Shown: positions 1 through 8,088, numbered from the stretch's first letter. The stretch is 42,638 nucleotides of DNA from CAYHDV01 sp047619465 (GCA_047619465.1 JBLHJW010000002.1:1-42638), one strand, 5' to 3'. The notes: generated by a model from the letters alone, not told the origin. Numbers and translations: made by a program.

Positions 1-27
1 GAGGTCAGTTATTTCAAAAAAGTAAAA

Positions 28-678
28 ATGGAAATAAATATTTCAAAAAATGGAAGCTATCTTGTTTATGCTGGAGATGAAAAGTCTGGAGTAGATTTTG
101 TTTTGAGTGAGTGTAAAAAAATAAAAGCCCCACACTCAGGGGCCGACTGTCTCGTTTTTCAGAAGACAACAATTTCAATAGATGACATTCGTCTGATTCA
201 GGATATGCATGAACAGAAATCCATTGGTGAAGAAAAAACAATAATTTGTGCTGGGTCATTTATTACTACTCAAGCTCAGAACGCACTTCTAAAGATGATT
301 GAAGATACAAAAAAGGGAGAAAGGATATTTCTGATTGTTGCATACGAAGCAGAATTGCTACCAACAATTATTTCTAGAGTTCAAACTTTTAGACTACAGA
401 CCGGTGTTGAGAGCGGGGAAGCGAAAGATTTTGTAGAGATGCCTGCCCACGCACGAATTTCATACATAGAAAAAAACTTTCTTTCTATAGAAGAATCAGA
501 CTCTAAACGCGATGCACTGCTAGGATTTTTTAGAGATCTAGAAAAATATACACACTCGCAACAAAATCTCACAAAGTACGAAGACCTTCTTCGGGCGCTG
601 CCAGTACTGCGTACAATGCTCGGCAACCCAGGAGCTCCAGCGAAAATGATCGCAGAGTATGTGGCGTTGGCTTTTTAG
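28..678 (+). CDS. holB: DNA polymerase III delta-prime-like subunit
   Basis: This 216-residue protein resembles the AAA+ part of the clamp-loader delta-prime subunit, which helps load the sliding clamp at the replication fork. A degenerate P-loop (GDEKSG, about residues 16-21) suggests it does not hydrolyse ATP, as is usual for delta prime. The stretch NALLKMIED (85-93) followed by LLPTIISRVQ (110-119) matches the family pattern of an LLK-E motif and then the sensor SRC motif, with Val replacing Cys. It is shorter than the roughly 330-residue E. coli protein and has little of the C-terminal collar domain. The gene starts close to the window edge, so its operon partners are not visible. The family call is fairly secure; the exact subunit name is inferred. 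Confidence 0.75.
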   Translation: MEINISKNGSYLVYAGDEKSGVDFVLSECKKIKAPHSGADCLVFQKTTISIDDIRLIQDMHEQKSIGEEKTIICAGSFITTQAQNALLKMIEDTKKGERIFLIVAYEAELLPTIISRVQTFRLQTGVESGEAKDFVEMPAHARISYIEKNFLSIEESDSKRDALLGFFRDLEKYTHSQQNLTKYEDLLRALPVLRTMLGNPGAPAKMIAEYVALAF

Positions 679-685
679 ATTAATA

Positions 686-715
686 TTGACAGATTAGTAT
701 TTATTGTGCTATAAA
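686..715 (+). promoter_or_regulatory. Sigma-70-type promoter for the 835 gene
   Basis: A consensus -35 TTGACA (686-691) is followed after 18 bases by TATAAA (710-715). This predicts transcription starting near 722, just ahead of the hairpin at 728-775, and a leader of about 113 bases before the ATG at 835. Confidence 0.65.
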
Positions 716-727
716 CTAATAAAGATT

Positions 728-775
728 GGTCCTAGCCAAAAGGCACCAAAACATTGGTGTTTTCTGGCTATGACC
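728..775 (+). promoter_or_regulatory. Long 5'-leader hairpin
   Basis: Arms 728-749 and 754-775 pair almost completely around the tetraloop AACA (750-753). The inner stem CACCAA/TTGGTG and the flanking AGCCA/TGGCT and GGTC/GACC are perfect; the few irregularities are single mismatches and G-U pairs. No T-run follows, so it is not a simple terminator. It sits at the predicted 5' end of the mRNA and could stabilise it or bind a protein. No known riboswitch class is recognised. Confidence 0.55.
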
Positions 776-809
776 ACCACCAAGAAGGTATAGTTCTCTG
801 GCAATAACA

Positions 810-831
810 ATATATATATATATATATATAT
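810..831 (+). repeat. (AT)11 dinucleotide microsatellite
   Basis: Eleven uninterrupted AT units end 3 bases before the ATG at 835, exactly where a ribosome-binding site would lie. The last AT joins a G to make ATG-TAA (830-835), a start-stop pair whose TAA overlaps the true ATG as TAATG. Slippage in this tract could alter translation or the spacing of the leader. Confidence 0.9.
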
Positions 832-834
832 GTA

Positions 835-1524
835 ATGGCACATAAAAGTACTAGCGAAGAATCGGCAACCAAGTTGCTAGGTCTTCAAAAAGATTTGGGT
901 AACAAATTATCAAATGGATCACGGTCCCTTGATGATTTGTATTGGTTCAATACCCTGCCAAAGGAAACCCTTCGACAGCTTGTCGAAGGTGGCTATGAAT
1001 TAGTAGAACCAAAAAACCCCTACCTCCGTTTAATCTCAGGAGGTCAGACAGTATCCATCCCTGCTTGCAAAGGTGGAGAGAATACAAATATCTATAACGC
1101 CAAGAAAACTTTTCCTGGATACATAGATTCTGATTTCAAAGGTTACGGAACTAACTTACCACAGCCAGCAACTGAGAAAACTAATGTTTCTGTGTACGAA
1201 ATGTACAACAAAGACGCAGATTTCAAAACTTTGTTTGGTTCATTAAGCTCTGACTTAAAAAGTCTTGCATTTGAATCCCAAGAGCAAATTGAGGAATTCT
1301 GCTTGGAAAACAAAAAGTGGTTGCGAACAGACGGTTATGGAACTTTCTTCTTGTTTACTGAAGAAGCAGAGGGTGAAGAAAAGTTCTTCGTTGCGGACGT
1401 GGACTTCGGCTCTAGTGAGCTGGAGGTGGTTGTGTTTCACTTGTCGAGTGACGATGTGTGGGACGCGAGCAATGCTCATCGTATCGTGACTCCTGCTACA
1501 AAACACTTGGAAGCTCAGAGCTAA
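835..1524 (+). CDS. Hypothetical protein downstream of an AT microsatellite
   Basis: I do not recognise this 229-residue protein. It has no signal peptide, membrane segment or obvious catalytic motif. It is rich in acidic and aromatic residues, with an acidic stretch (TEEAEGEEK) near residue 178, and looks cytoplasmic and soluble. Reading the ATG at 835 as the start is supported by the consensus promoter at 686-715 and by the absence of another in-frame ATG upstream. It is monocistronic: promoter, hairpin leader and AT repeat lie before it and a strong terminator follows at 1548. Such an elaborate leader is unlike the leaderless genes elsewhere in the window and suggests regulated or variable expression. 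Function unknown. Confidence 0.7.
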   Translation: MAHKSTSEESATKLLGLQKDLGNKLSNGSRSLDDLYWFNTLPKETLRQLVEGGYELVEPKNPYLRLISGGQTVSIPACKGGENTNIYNAKKTFPGYIDSDFKGYGTNLPQPATEKTNVSVYEMYNKDADFKTLFGSLSSDLKSLAFESQEQIEEFCLENKKWLRTDGYGTFFLFTEEAEGEEKFFVADVDFGSSELEVVVFHLSSDDVWDASNAHRIVTPATKHLEAQS

Positions 1525-1547
1525 ACCCTCTGACCCTTAATATCTTA

Positions 1548-1575
1548 GACCCTTTCCTTTTGGAAAGGGTCTTTT
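1548..1575 (+). terminator. Rho-independent terminator
   Basis: GACCCTTTCC (1548-1557), loop TTTT and GGAAAGGGTC (1562-1571) form a perfect 10-bp stem followed by TTTT. It ends the 835 gene. Confidence 0.9.
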
Positions 1576-1619
1576 ATTTACTTTGCCAAAAAAGCCGCTC
1601 CCGAGTATACTTACTCCAT

Positions 1620-2171
1620 ATGATAAATTTAAACGAAGCAAAAGCAGCATTTCAGGGAACTGAAGAATGGCTATCAAAGGAATACTCACAGGTTCACACA
1701 GGACAGGCCAGCCCCGCTATCCTAGACTCTATAAACGTAGAAGTTTATGGTGCTATACAACCTATCAAAAACATTGGATCTATATCTATAGAAAACTCAA
1801 AGACACTTCTTGTTGCTCCATGGGACAAGTCTCAGATCAAAGATATTGAAAAAGCTATTATTGATAGCGGTCTTGGTTTATCTACTGCAGCTGGTGACTC
1901 AGGTGTTCGAGTGATACTCCCTCAGCTTACAGAAGAGACACGTGGAAAGCTTGCAAAGGTACTGAAAGCTAAAATGGAAGATGCTCGAGTCTCTATTCGG
2001 AAAGAACGACAAACAGCAATTGAATCACTTGAGACACAAAAGAAAGATGGGGACATTGGCGAGGATGATATAAAGCGAGGAAAAGAAGACATCCAGAAAA
2101 TGGTGGATGCATCAAATATAAAACTAGAGGAGATTTATAAGGCAAAGGAAGTAGAAATAATGAGCGTTTAA
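1620..2171 (+). CDS. frr: Ribosome recycling factor
   Basis: RRF works with EF-G to split post-termination ribosomes into subunits. The 183-residue length matches the usual 185. Family hallmarks are HTGQASPAIL near residues 27-36 (the R-x-G-x-A-x-P-x-x-L block), VAPWDKS, and the C-terminal helix pair with R-K-E-R and KKDGDIGEDD. Domain I is the three-helix bundle and domain II is the central beta part. I chose the ATG at 1620 because a longer in-frame reading would run through the 1548 terminator and add about 54 non-homologous residues. The next gene begins 4 bases after its stop, suggesting co-transcription with the RseP-type protease. Confidence 0.95.
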   Translation: MINLNEAKAAFQGTEEWLSKEYSQVHTGQASPAILDSINVEVYGAIQPIKNIGSISIENSKTLLVAPWDKSQIKDIEKAIIDSGLGLSTAAGDSGVRVILPQLTEETRGKLAKVLKAKMEDARVSIRKERQTAIESLETQKKDGDIGEDDIKRGKEDIQKMVDASNIKLEEIYKAKEVEIMSV

Positions 2172-2175
2172 TTAT

Positions 2176-3303
2176 ATGGAAACTATTTTACTGATAATCA
2201 TACTTGTTGCTGTATTAGCTGTTCTGATTTTAGTTCATGAATTTGGGCATTTTATAGTTGCAAAACGAAACGGTATTAGGGTAGATGAGTTTGGATTTGG
2301 ATTTCCTCCACGAGCAAAGAAACTTTTTCATTGGAAGGGAACTGATTTTACTCTAAACTGGATTCCATTTGGAGGCTTCGTTCGAATCTTTGGAGAAAAT
2401 CCTGCTGATCCAGAATTATCCGGTAGCAAACCTAAGGATAGTTTTATTGCCAAGAGTAGATGGACTCAAGCAAGAGTTCTTTTGGCTGGAGTTTTTTTCA
2501 ATATACTTCTAGCTTGGTTCTTGTTTGCACTTTCTTTTGTAATGGGGGTTCCAGCCATCGTTAGTTCAAGTAACTCGCTTTACAGACACATGGAATCTGG
2601 TCAAGAACTCGTTATCACAGATGTTCTTCAAGAGTCTCCCGCATCTAAAGCTGGGCTAGTTCCTGGAGATATAGTTTCAAATATTTCAGAAGCTCGAGAG
2701 GTTAGAGAATATCCCAACCTAGATGATTTTGCTTTCTCTGGATTCATCAAGAATCATCCAAATGAACTTTTAACTATTCAGTACACTAGAGATGGAAGGG
2801 AAAACAGTGTGGCATTGAAACCTGTAGTTGGGGTGTTGTCACAAGACTTCGCTTCTATCGGAGTGGCTACTGCCTTGTCCGGAAATCTTCAGTTGTCAGT
2901 TCCTAGAGCTATATGGCAAGGAGGAAAATCCACTGTTAAAGTTTTCTTTGAGACAACCAGAGGACTAGCAAGTATTATAGGTGGAATATTTACATCTAAC
3001 GATACACCCGTTCTTGAACAAGTGTCAGGTCCTATTGGTATAGCTGGAATAGTGCAAGACTCTATGTCAGAAGGGTTTACCTCTATTCTTATGCTGGTTG
3101 CTATTATCTCTGTGAACTTGGCTGTCTTGAATCTTGTACCATTTCCAGCGCTGGACGGTGGAAGGCTACTTATACTAATTGTTGAAGGAGTTAGAAAGAA
3201 AACAGTTAGCCCAAAAATTGTTATGTGGATAAACGCAGTCGGATTCTTTGTACTCATTGGTCTTATGGTGGTGGTGACAATTAGTGACATAATCAAGTTG
3301 TAA
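2176..3303 (+). CDS. rseP: RseP-type intramembrane site-2 zinc protease
   Basis: This 375-residue membrane protease of the M50/RIP family cleaves substrates within the membrane, for example anti-sigma factors or signal-peptide remnants. The first membrane segment (about residues 4-20) runs into the zinc motif HEFGH (21-25). A PDZ-like domain occupies roughly residues 139-215, and the second active-site motif NLVPFPALDGG lies near 318-328, with Asp as the third zinc ligand. A final membrane segment ends the protein. A single PDZ domain makes it shorter than E. coli RseP (about 450 residues). It follows frr by 4 bases, so it is probably translationally coupled. The physiological substrate cannot be told from the sequence. 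Confidence 0.9.
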   Translation: METILLIIILVAVLAVLILVHEFGHFIVAKRNGIRVDEFGFGFPPRAKKLFHWKGTDFTLNWIPFGGFVRIFGENPADPELSGSKPKDSFIAKSRWTQARVLLAGVFFNILLAWFLFALSFVMGVPAIVSSSNSLYRHMESGQELVITDVLQESPASKAGLVPGDIVSNISEAREVREYPNLDDFAFSGFIKNHPNELLTIQYTRDGRENSVALKPVVGVLSQDFASIGVATALSGNLQLSVPRAIWQGGKSTVKVFFETTRGLASIIGGIFTSNDTPVLEQVSGPIGIAGIVQDSMSEGFTSILMLVAIISVNLAVLNLVPFPALDGGRLLILIVEGVRKKTVSPKIVMWINAVGFFVLIGLMVVVTISDIIKL

Positions 3304-3324
3304 ATTTGCTACAATTTATTTGTT

Positions 3325-4074
3325 ATGGAACTTCTACCTGCAATAAAGGAGTATTCAGAAAATAGGCCGGGCCACTACAGTGGAGCTTGTAGTCACTTTA
3401 TACCAAAGGATCCAGATGGTGAGTTCTGGAGTGCTTTCCAAGAAGAGGTTCTTGAAAAGTTTTCTTTTGATTTGCCGGTTGTCGATGCAGACAAAAAGAT
3501 CAATCCTTTTTTTGGGTTCTTTGGCACTAGATTTCATCCAGAGAAAATGACACCGTACTACTTCCATGCGGGAATAGATTTCACGGGAAAAGTAAAAAGA
3601 GAAATATTTCCTGTTGCAGATGGAATTTTAGAATACTCAGGTTTTGGTATAATCAACGGGAAATATGTCATGCTCTCTCACCCTGAGATAAAAACAAAAG
3701 ATGGTTATGTTCTCCATTCTTTATATATGCATCTTCGGGACATAAAGGTTTCGTTCAATTCATACCAAAAGATGCTCCGTGAAGTTAGTTTCAATACTTA
3801 TCCTTCAATAAATATATCGAAAGATCAGACCATAGGCGGGATTGGTAAGACTGGTCTAGCGGGGGGGCACCCTCATCTCCATCTGCAGTTTGAGTTTCGA
3901 AATGAAAAAGGAGACATAATTCTAATTAATCCAGCCCCATTCTTAGGGCTTGATTCTGAGGATAATTTAACAGGGAAGATTAAAAGTAGCGAATTATTTA
4001 GGGATTTTGTTGAAAAAAATAAAGAAGATATGGTTAAATGGGGCTTATCCGATATTGTAAATAATTCAATATAG
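3325..4074 (+). CDS. M23-family (LytM-like) peptidase without a signal peptide
   Basis: The fold is that of zinc endopeptidases that cut peptide crossbridges in peptidoglycan. The metal motifs are intact: H81-x-x-x-D85 (HAGID), H136 in HSLYMHL, and H184-x-H186 (HLH). GTRFHP near residue 68 is the usual block ahead of the first His. Oddly, the 249-residue protein has no signal peptide or membrane anchor, and its first 60 residues are unlike known M23 proteins. It may be exported by another route, or it may act on a soluble substrate. A TACAAT box (3310-3315) lies 10 bases before the ATG, giving a very short leader and a transcript independent of rseP. Confidence 0.85.
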   Translation: MELLPAIKEYSENRPGHYSGACSHFIPKDPDGEFWSAFQEEVLEKFSFDLPVVDADKKINPFFGFFGTRFHPEKMTPYYFHAGIDFTGKVKREIFPVADGILEYSGFGIINGKYVMLSHPEIKTKDGYVLHSLYMHLRDIKVSFNSYQKMLREVSFNTYPSINISKDQTIGGIGKTGLAGGHPHLHLQFEFRNEKGDIILINPAPFLGLDSEDNLTGKIKSSELFRDFVEKNKEDMVKWGLSDIVNNSI

Positions 4075-4093
4075 GGACTCTTTCCACAGGGGG

Positions 4094-4122
4094 TTGCACA
4101 ATTTGATAAATAATGTTATAGT
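4094..4122 (+). promoter_or_regulatory. Promoter of the sigma/HARE-HTH gene
   Basis: TTGCAC (4094-4099), a 17-base spacer and TATAGT (4117-4122) predict a start near 4129 and a leader of about 90 bases before the ATG at 4220. A weak 7-bp hairpin (about 4131-4148) lies at the start of that leader. Confidence 0.65.
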
Positions 4123-4219
4123 CTATGTAGTTAATTCTTCTGAGTTAATATTTTAAATGGTTAGGTCGTTAGGCCTTTTAATTTTGATTAGTATTTAAAT
4201 AAGTAAACAATTATTAAAT

Positions 4220-5248
4220 ATGGCTACAACATATAAAGCAAAACAAATAAGCAAAAAACTCCTATCAGAGCTTGGGGAGCGGGCTTTGGATGTGGTTTCA
4301 AATCGGTTTGGACTTACTCCAGACTCAGAGAGGAAAACACTAGAATCCATTGGACAAAAATATGGTATTACTCGTGAAAGAGTAAGACAGATTGAGAATG
4401 CAGCTCTTGGTTCTATAAGAAAATCTGACATGTTTCAAGAACACGAAGAATCTTTTATAGACCTGCAGTCTATCATTCAAGACTTAGGAGGAGTTGTCTC
4501 TGAAGATGAGATTCTTTCACATGTTGCAAAGGATGCTAGCGCACAAAACCATGTGCACTTTCACATGGTTCTAGGTGATCAATTTAATGACCACAAAGAA
4601 AATGATCACTTCAAGAAAAGATGGAGTGTCGACGGAGAATCTACAGACTCAATTCATGATGCACTTAGCAACTTGTACAAGTCAATTTCTCTTGACGAGC
4701 TTCTGACTGAAGATGAACTTATATCTAGATTTGCAAAGAATCTAACTGAAGCATCTCAAGATGTTCGAGATCAAGAAATAGTAAAGAGATGGCTGAGGCT
4801 GTCAAAACGAATCGATTCAAACCCACTTGGAGAGTGGGGACGAGCAGAATCAAAGTCTGTTCGTGTTAGAGGAGTGAAAGACTATGCCTTTCTTGTTATG
4901 CGAAGACATGGATCTCCAATGCATTTCCGAGAGGTTGCTGAGTCAATTACTGATACATTTAATAAAAAGACGCATCCAGCAACAACCCATAACGAACTAA
5001 TTAAAGATGAAAGATTTGTACTCGTTGGAAGAGGTTTATATGGACTTCGAGAGTGGGGATACAAGCCTGGAGTTGTAGCTGATGTTATCCGAGGCATCAT
5101 TGAGAAAGATGGACCAATGTCAAAAGAAGAAGTTGTTGACAAGGTTCTAAAGGAGCGATATCTAAAAAGGAATACAATTCTAGTAAATCTTCAAAACCCT
5201 AAAAAGTTTAAGAAGACAAAAGAAGGACTATATACAACAATCAAATAA
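4220..5248 (+). CDS. Sigma-70 region 4 fused to a HARE-HTH domain
   Basis: The N-terminal 70 residues match sigma-70 region 4: QKYGITRERVRQIENAAL (about 46-63) is the helix-turn-helix that reads the -35 box in primary sigma factors. There is no region 2, so it cannot act as a complete sigma factor. The middle is an unassigned helical part. The C-terminal third (about residues 220-342) contains two winged-helix-like stretches, MHFREVAESI and MSKEEVVDKV, each resembling the HARE-HTH domain shared by the RNA polymerase delta subunit and eukaryotic chromatin proteins. I infer a transcription regulator that binds DNA or RNA polymerase. It is monocistronic with its own promoter, an unusually long leader, and a strong terminator at 5263. 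Confidence 0.8.
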   Translation: MATTYKAKQISKKLLSELGERALDVVSNRFGLTPDSERKTLESIGQKYGITRERVRQIENAALGSIRKSDMFQEHEESFIDLQSIIQDLGGVVSEDEILSHVAKDASAQNHVHFHMVLGDQFNDHKENDHFKKRWSVDGESTDSIHDALSNLYKSISLDELLTEDELISRFAKNLTEASQDVRDQEIVKRWLRLSKRIDSNPLGEWGRAESKSVRVRGVKDYAFLVMRRHGSPMHFREVAESITDTFNKKTHPATTHNELIKDERFVLVGRGLYGLREWGYKPGVVADVIRGIIEKDGPMSKEEVVDKVLKERYLKRNTILVNLQNPKKFKKTKEGLYTTIK

Positions 5249-5262
5249 ACTCAGAAATAAAA

Positions 5263-5287
5263 AAACCCTGTAGCCAGGGTTTTTTTA
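5263..5287 (+). terminator. Rho-independent terminator
   Basis: AAACCCTG (5263-5270), loop TAGC and CAGGGTTT (5275-5282) are followed by a T-rich run. It ends the sigma/HARE-HTH gene. Confidence 0.9.
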
Positions 5288-5293
5288 TTTTTC

Positions 5294-5302
5294 TGATATA
5301 AT
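5294..5302 (+). promoter_or_regulatory. Extended -10 promoter, leaderless start
   Basis: TG-A-TATAAT ends 8 bases before the A of the ATG at 5310, so transcription should begin at or next to the start codon. No -35 box is evident because the terminator hairpin occupies that place. Confidence 0.7.
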
Positions 5303-5309
5303 TATCATT

Positions 5310-5786
5310 ATGATAAATACAAAGGGAGAAATATTCTGGATAATACTTATGGCTATTGCGGGTATAATATTGGCTGTTTTGGCTTTAGGACTTGCGACAG
5401 GAGAAAATAGATATTTGGGTGTTTTTACTGGACAATACAGTAATAAATCTGCAGATAAAGACAGCTGTGGAATACTCATAGACGAGCCGGCGGCAAAGAA
5501 AACTTTCATGTTTCCATTCACTGTTTCTGGAAAAATAACAGGATGTGGATGGTCTGCTTCCGAGGGAATGGTTGGGTCCGTGCATGTCATTGATGGAACA
5601 GGGACTGAAGTGTCATTCGAAAGTTTAGAGGCAACAAGTGCATGGAACTCAGAGACTGTTACATTTAATCAAAACATAAGTATTCCAATTATGAACACAG
5701 AAGATGGGAAAATTCGTTTTAAAAATATAGACTCATCAGGAGAAAACCCTCTATCTTTTGATATCCCCGTCAATTTCCAGCAGTAA
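5310..5786 (+). CDS. Membrane-anchored protein with an Ig-like (Gmad2-like) domain
   Basis: This 158-residue protein has one hydrophobic segment (about residues 8-30) and an exterior beta-rich domain. The pattern FPFTVSGKITGCGW (near 68-81), then EVSFESLEATSAW and the ending FDIPVNF, resembles the Gmad2 Ig-like domain found in spore-germination and many CPR surface proteins. A Cys pair near residues 53 and 80 could form a disulfide. The start at 5310 is fixed by the -10 box 8 bases upstream. It probably displays a small binding domain at the cell surface. The fold call is by pattern only, and the ligand is unknown. Confidence 0.65.
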   Translation: MINTKGEIFWIILMAIAGIILAVLALGLATGENRYLGVFTGQYSNKSADKDSCGILIDEPAAKKTFMFPFTVSGKITGCGWSASEGMVGSVHVIDGTGTEVSFESLEATSAWNSETVTFNQNISIPIMNTEDGKIRFKNIDSSGENPLSFDIPVNFQQ

Positions 5787-5818
5787 GACAATTTTCTGGG
5801 TTATAATGTTACCACTCT

Positions 5819-7069
5819 ATGATACTTGATTTATTAAACGTCATTCTACTTTTTATACTAAATGGACTAGCAAAAACTGCACTTTTCTGGGTTCCGGTTG
5901 TTTTGTTGATTGTTGGGTGGAGACTTTGGATTAGATATGTCAATATTGCAACAATAGAAAGTAAGAAATGGACACTGTTAGAAATAAGAATTCCTAAAGA
6001 CGTATTTAGAACACCTGTTGCCATGGAAATCTTTCTTTCAAATGCTATTCACCAAACAGGGGGAATGGGAACATGGTTAAAGAAGTACTGGGATGGAAAT
6101 GTTCACACATGGTTTTCTCTGGAAATTATTTCTATTCAAGGGTCCGTCAAGTTTTTTATAAGGACAGAGAATAAATTTAGAAGATTAATAGAAGCTCAGC
6201 TATATGCGCAGTATCCCACTGTTGAAATTATTGAGTCTGAAGACTATGTAGAGAAAACAGCCAAAGAAATGATGATTAAGCCTTGGAGTATTTGGGGTTC
6301 AGAGTTTAGCTTAGCTAAAGATGACCCATATCCAATAAAAACATATGTTGATTACGGACTTGATAAATCAGGAGGAGGACTTTTAGAGGAGGAGAAAAAA
6401 ATTGATCCAATATCTCCTTTTATAGAATTTCTGGCTTCTATGAAGTCTGGAGAGCAAGCATGGTATCAAATTATTGTACGTCCATCTATAAAACGATTTA
6501 AAGATCCCAATAGTATGTTTGGTAAGATCGACTGGAAAGATGATGCCTTAAGATTGAAAGAGGATCTAATGAAGGCTCACATTGTAAAAGACGAGAACGG
6601 CAACGAGAAGCGTAATATTCAGAACATGACTCAGTCAGAAAAAGACGCCCTAACTGCGATCGAGAAAAGCATCGGCAAGCCTGGCTTTGATGTAGGAATG
6701 AGGGCTCTATATTTGGCAAAGGAAGATTCATTTGACCCAGACAACATAAATGGACTATTAGGAGCCGTTAAGCAGTACAACTCTGTTAATCTAAATAGTT
6801 TTAAGCCATCAAACACAACAGATTTTGACTATCCTTGGGAGGATCCAACAGGGTCTAGGGTTCGTAGATTGAAAAAGAAAATATTCAATGCTTACTGGGA
6901 CAGAGGTTACTTTTATCACCCTTATGATATTAAAGGTAGAAAACCTTTTGTTTTGAATTCTGAGGAACTAGCGACTATATTTCACTTCCCAAGCCGTTCA
7001 ACAGAAGCACCAACATTTGAGAGAATCGAAGCCAAAAAGGCAACACCACCACCAAATCTTCCTATATAG
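5819..7069 (+). CDS. Conserved membrane-anchored protein of unknown function
   Basis: The 416-residue protein has one or two membrane segments in its first 40 residues, followed by a large cytoplasmic part. I believe it belongs to an uncharacterised family common in CPR genomes (DUF8128-like) that often sits near VirB4/FtsK-type ATPases, but no such ATPase is seen here. Visible features are the block TRENKFRRLIEAQLYAQYP near residue 119, a helical charged middle, and a Pro-rich tail. A TATAAT box (5802-5807) gives a leader of only about 5 bases. mltG starts 2 bases after its stop, so the two are co-transcribed, which hints at a role at the cell envelope. Confidence 0.6.
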   Translation: MILDLLNVILLFILNGLAKTALFWVPVVLLIVGWRLWIRYVNIATIESKKWTLLEIRIPKDVFRTPVAMEIFLSNAIHQTGGMGTWLKKYWDGNVHTWFSLEIISIQGSVKFFIRTENKFRRLIEAQLYAQYPTVEIIESEDYVEKTAKEMMIKPWSIWGSEFSLAKDDPYPIKTYVDYGLDKSGGGLLEEEKKIDPISPFIEFLASMKSGEQAWYQIIVRPSIKRFKDPNSMFGKIDWKDDALRLKEDLMKAHIVKDENGNEKRNIQNMTQSEKDALTAIEKSIGKPGFDVGMRALYLAKEDSFDPDNINGLLGAVKQYNSVNLNSFKPSNTTDFDYPWEDPTGSRVRRLKKKIFNAYWDRGYFYHPYDIKGRKPFVLNSEELATIFHFPSRSTEAPTFERIEAKKATPPPNLPI

Positions 7070-7071
7070 AT

Positions 7072-8088
7072 ATGGAAAATACACTTTTAGAAAAAATCGG
7101 ATATTATTTTAAAAAAATAATTAGCTCCGTTAGATTTGCAACAGAGACTCAAGGTGAGCTTGTTTGGGCTGGGCTTGCTTTTTTTGTGTTCATTTTTCTT
7201 CTTTCATTTATTGCTCCACCTAGAAGCTTTATGATTCAAACTTATGTTGAGATAGAAGAAGGCTCTAGCTTAAGATCTGTTAGTGAACTTTTTTCTGAGG
7301 AAGAATACATAAAAAGCGGTCAACTTTTTGAATTTTTTGTCGTATTGTTCGGTCGTCAGAAAGGTGTAAAAGCTGGAGAGTATTTCTTTGAGCAAAGGAT
7401 AACATCACTAGAAGTGGCTTGGAGATTGGTCCGTGGAGATACTCGTGTTGCACCCGTATCAGTTACATTTTTTGAGGGGGCGACCGTGGACGAAATGGCA
7501 TGGGTTCTTGGCGAGAATCTTTATAAGTTTGATAAAGAAAAATTTATTAAATTAGCAAAACCAAAAGAAGGGTATCTGTTTCCGGATACTTATTATTTCA
7601 AAAAGAAGACTAGTCCAGAAGAAATAATAGACATACTAGAGAGAACTTTTATAGACAAAACCACAGAGATGCTTTCTTTTTTTGAAGAGTCGGGGCGGTC
7701 AATTGATGAGCTTGTGATCATGGCCTCCATTTTAGAAAAAGAGGCAGCAAATATATATGAGGAAAAGCGTACAATTGCAGGAATTCTATGGAAAAGAATC
7801 TCAATCGACATGCCCCTGCAGGTTGATGCCACTCTTAAGTACGTAACAGGTAAAGGTTCAGCTCAGCTAACAAATAAGGATCTACAGACAGATTTTCCTT
7901 ACAACACATACACAAACAGAGGTCTTCCTCCTGGTCCAATAGGAAATCCTGGTGAAGATGCCCTGAAAGCTGCTGCTAATCCAAGCGCATCCGAATATCT
8001 TTTTTACCTTCACGACAAGAATGGTGGAATTCACTATGGGAAAAATCACACAGAACACTTACGCAACAGAAGAGACCACCTGAATTAA
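7072..8088 (+). CDS. mltG: Endolytic murein transglycosylase
   Basis: MltG (YceG family) cuts nascent glycan strands at the inner membrane and sets the point where peptidoglycan synthesis stops. The 338-residue protein has a cytoplasmic N-terminus, one membrane segment (about residues 29-49), and a LysM-like part (EIEEGSSLRSVSELF). The catalytic domain includes EGYLFPDTY (166-174) and ASILEKEA (218-225), whose first Glu (about E222) corresponds to the catalytic residue. NRGLPPGPIGNPG near the end is another family signature. It directly follows the 5819 membrane gene. Its presence shows the cell makes peptidoglycan, in line with alr further on. Confidence 0.93.
   Translation: MENTLLEKIGYYFKKIISSVRFATETQGELVWAGLAFFVFIFLLSFIAPPRSFMIQTYVEIEEGSSLRSVSELFSEEEYIKSGQLFEFFVVLFGRQKGVKAGEYFFEQRITSLEVAWRLVRGDTRVAPVSVTFFEGATVDEMAWVLGENLYKFDKEKFIKLAKPKEGYLFPDTYYFKKKTSPEEIIDILERTFIDKTTEMLSFFEESGRSIDELVIMASILEKEAANIYEEKRTIAGILWKRISIDMPLQVDATLKYVTGKGSAQLTNKDLQTDFPYNTYTNRGLPPGPIGNPGEDALKAAANPSASEYLFYLHDKNGGIHYGKNHTEHLRNRRDHLN

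Noticed and set aside
679..834. A tRNA or known riboswitch in the leader of the 835 gene
   Set aside because: There is a single long hairpin with no cloverleaf, no CCA-like end and no conserved riboswitch core that I recognise.
1458..1619. 54-residue N-terminal extension of frr
   Set aside because: It would read through a perfect terminator at 1548-1575 and has no similarity to the RRF family; the ATG at 1620 gives the normal length.
2889..3296. Minus-strand open frame opposite the rseP gene
   Set aside because: Shadow frame with no recognisable protein features and no promoter or start context.
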